NCBI RefSeq assembly: GCF_029633865.1
Contig: NC_079219.1
Location: 53,354,898 to 53,418,897 of the forward strand
Length of the DNA stretch: 64,000 nt
Reading direction: 5' to 3'
Source of the DNA: Lampris incognitus
Taxonomy: Eukaryota; Chordata; Actinopteri; Lampriformes; Lampridae
Positions within the stretch are counted from its first letter, which is position 1. Each line of letters opens with the position of its first letter. The notes under the pieces are model-generated. The model did not search any database, was not told the DNA's origin, and saw only the letters and a program-made list of their open reading frames with translations. The position numbers were made by a program, and so were the translations under genes. This document shows, one piece after another, positions 63,701 through 64,000 of the stretch.

Positions 63701-63982
63701 TCCCAGCCACAGACACAGCCAATTGTGTCTGCAGGGACGCTCGACCAAGCCGGAGGTAACACAGGGATTCGAACCGGCGATCCTCATGTTGGTAGGAAAC
63801 GGAATAGACCGCTACGCTACCTGGACGCCCCTTTAAGAAGGGAATTTTAGTGCCATTTAGGAGTCCTCTTAGTGCTAAGATTAAATACTTCATGCATACG
63901 GACCCTGACCTTTTCAGTCCTTGTGAACCGTGAGATCATCACACCTTTCCCTTCCTGCTGTTTTGAAGTTCGGGCGACCAGT
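51702..63982 (-). CDS. kif13a: Kinesin-3 KIF13 family, C-terminal part with CAP-Gly
   Basis: Five exons in consistent phase give 584 codons of the tail: 63982-63945 (38 nt, least sure), 62175-62024, 60984-60817, 58117-56860 and 51838-51702; the motor and FHA parts lie beyond the window. KIF13 motors carry cargo along microtubules to the plasma membrane and endosomes. Motifs: [40 protein letters not shown], the exon [20 protein letters not shown], then [20 protein letters not shown] and [21 protein letters not shown] Pro/Ala-rich linker follows, then a CAP-Gly domain ([30 protein letters not shown]) completed by the last exon ([27 protein letters not shown]). A CAP-Gly tail is usual for KIF13B. 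The segment [16 protein letters not shown] and the nearness of rbm24 point to KIF13A, so a versus b is open. Confidence 0.85.
53592..55227 (+). mobile_element. Tc1-like DNA transposon, nearly intact
   Basis: The 1636-bp element has inverted ends of about 220 bp (CAGTGCATCTGGAAAGTATT on the left, CAGTGCATCCGGGAGGTATT read inward from the right) and TA on both sides. It entered a GATATA site of the RTE LINE: the flanks GTTGGTCCAGATGATA and TACCTCTGGAGGCATGG are continuous in LINE copy B. The ends carry repeated TAAGTATTCACACCCTTT blocks, an IR/DR-like layout. Confidence 0.95.
53991..55010 (+). CDS. Tc1-like transposase (DD34E), with an early stop
   Basis: The frame opens with ATG at 53991 (MKSK) and meets TAA at codon 5 (54003-54005). 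It is then open from 54006 to 55010 for 334 codons. Paired-like helix-turn-helix DNA binding is at about residues 10-120 ([20 protein letters not shown], with GRPAKLN as the linker). The catalytic triad is in [11 protein letters not shown] (Asp), HDNDPKHTA (Asp) and [11 protein letters not shown] (Glu), 34 residues apart for the last two. The glycine-rich box [15 protein letters not shown] is present. The protein end is GASTKY. The next in-frame ATG lies far inside, so the copy is probably not autonomous unless another start is used. Confidence 0.92.
56085..56350. repeat. Worn SINE-type repeat with (AC)n
   Basis: An (AC)n tract at 56113-56137 is followed by TCATGCATGTCTTTGGACTA, GAACATG repeats and CTAAGCCACTAAGTCACCC. 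These are traces of the SINE family at 20029-20298 in reverse. Confidence 0.55.
58155..58225. repeat. Short dispersed repeat (GAATCAGAATCAG)
   Basis: CAGAATCAGAATCAGTTTTA and TGGCCAAGTATGTGTACGCC match a common fish repeat end. Confidence 0.5.
58511..60309. mobile_element. Harbinger-like non-autonomous element (copy 1)
   Basis: The ends CTGGGGCCGTATTCATGAAA (left) and the complement of CTGGGGCCGTATTCATCAAG (right, closing at 60309) are inverted. The interior shares TATTTCTTTCCTTTCATGGA and an AAGTAAAA block with copy 2 at 62551-63907. There is no transposase. The RTE LINE copy D (59214-60263) entered it later. The superfamily is inferred from the GGGGCCGTATTCA terminus; the target duplication is unclear. 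It sits in a kif13 intron. Confidence 0.6.
59214..60263 (-). mobile_element. RTE-clade LINE, 5'-truncated (copy D)
   Basis: On the minus strand it encodes [40 protein letters not shown] and the catalytic box FVDDIVIC. The first residue of the usual FADD is changed to FVDD. The C-terminal part [20 protein letters not shown] and [20 protein letters not shown] ends at GAP and an (AGT)n tail. The frame is long and mostly open, so this is the best-preserved reverse transcriptase here, but it is 5'-truncated. TCTTAG occurs at both ends and may be a short target duplication. Confidence 0.9.
60390..60815. repeat. Degenerate TGTGTG-rich tandem region in kif13 intron
   Basis: Imperfect units around GTGTGCGGCAGAGTGTG and CAGCAGTGTGTG recur with irregular spacing up to the kif13 exon at 60817. 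Confidence 0.6.
61220..61386. mobile_element. hAT-like MITE
   Basis: It starts CAGGGGTGCCCAACTCCAGG, a common fish hAT MITE end. The interior is palindromic: CACTACACCACCTGATTTAA is mirrored by TTAAATCAGGTGGTGTAGTG. The right end is cut by the SINE fragment at 61390. Confidence 0.7.
61388..61485 (-). repeat. tRNA-derived SINE, head fragment
   Basis: CCCCCCAAGGTTGGACAACC, GGGTTCAAACCCAGGACC and TGAGGCGACAGCGTTAACCA are the reverse head of the family at 20029-20298. Confidence 0.72.
62290..62510. repeat. Teleost SINE-type repeat, two inverted pieces
   Basis: A reverse piece (GGGATGCTGGCGCCTATCCC, CAGGCCGCCAGGCCATCAC) at 62300-62385 faces a forward piece with GGGATAAGCGGCTTGGATAA and ATGGATGGATG at 62462-62508. 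Confidence 0.65.
62551..63907. mobile_element. Harbinger-like non-autonomous element (copy 2)
   Basis: The left end AGGGGCTGCATTCATGAAAC and the right end CTTCATGCATACGGACCCTG are inverted. The interior matches copy 1. A SINE is inserted at 63409-63831. It lies in a kif13 intron. Confidence 0.6.
63409..63831 (-). repeat. tRNA-derived SINE (second family), complete
   Basis: On the minus strand the head GCGTCCAGGTAGCGTAGCGG and B box GCCGGTTCGAATCCC lead into the shared body (ACACAATTGGCTGTGTCTGT, AAAAGAAGCGGCTGGCGACT) and a tail near 63420 (AATTGGCCGGGTACAACTGG). The 13-bp target duplication TTTAAGAAGGGAA flanks it (63396-63408 and 63832-63844). Confidence 0.88.
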
Positions 63983-64000
63983 CTGCAGGTGTGTTGCTGA

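Overview
The window is vertebrate genomic DNA, almost certainly from a teleost fish. The evidence is spliced genes whose predicted products match vertebrate families, dense GT-AG introns, long AG/AC/GATA microsatellites, and a fish-type repeat mix: RTE-clade LINEs, Tc1, hAT and Harbinger-like elements, tRNA-derived SINEs, Penelope-like repeats and a Gypsy fossil. No prokaryotic features are present.

Five protein-coding genes can be assembled exon by exon, all on the minus strand. (1) malsu1 (6.8-10.1 kb, 4 exons) encodes a mitochondrial ribosome assembly factor of the RsfS family. (2) smpd5 or another neutral sphingomyelinase-2-type gene (10.8-14.5 kb, 7 coding exons, one with a GC donor). 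(3) A speriolin-like gene (spatc1l, 22.9-29.8 kb, 4 exons, 333 codons), whose first exon lies alone 3.5 kb upstream of the second. (4) rbm24 (37.0-41.9 kb, 4 exons, 234 codons) encodes an RRM splicing/mRNA-stability factor. (5) The 3' part of a kinesin-3 gene of the KIF13 group (51.7 kb to the right edge) includes a C-terminal CAP-Gly domain split by a 5-kb intron. The motor domain lies beyond the window. The genes look functionally independent. Their order mixes neighbours that, from memory, lie at human 8q24.3 (SMPD5, SPATC1), 7p15 (MALSU1) and 6p22 (RBM24, KIF13A).

Layout. 0.4-1.3 kb: LINE reverse transcriptase remnant. 1.3-6.8 kb: intergenic, with a solo LTR inside a direct-repeat block and a short foldback. 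6.8-14.5 kb: malsu1 and smpd5. 15.9-20.4 kb: SINE pieces, a 5'-truncated RTE LINE, a DUF6729-like fragment and an integrase zinc-finger relic. 20.9-22.5 kb: an inverted-repeat MITE and microsatellites. 22.9-29.8 kb: spatc1l, whose introns hold a second RTE copy with a nested insertion, a mariner-like MITE, a GATA array and a hammerhead-ribozyme-like motif. 30-33.3 kb: hAT relic, foldback element, 17-bp minisatellite. 34.3-35.1 kb: CpG-rich block with a candidate first exon. 36-42.2 kb: rbm24 with a 45-bp minisatellite in an intron. 42.8-48.1 kb: a whole miniature LTR element (TRIM) beside a degraded Gypsy fossil. 48.5-64 kb: LINE/SINE nests and the kif13 gene, one intron of which carries an RTE LINE that was itself entered by a 1.6-kb Tc1 element.

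The most unusual structures are the 375-bp TRIM with a tRNA-Leu primer site and tRNA-like A/B boxes in its LTR, the hammerhead-like core near 28.3 kb, the foldback family with 11-12-bp target duplications, and the nested Tc1-in-LINE-in-intron. All gene names come from recognising motifs by eye; no database search was run.
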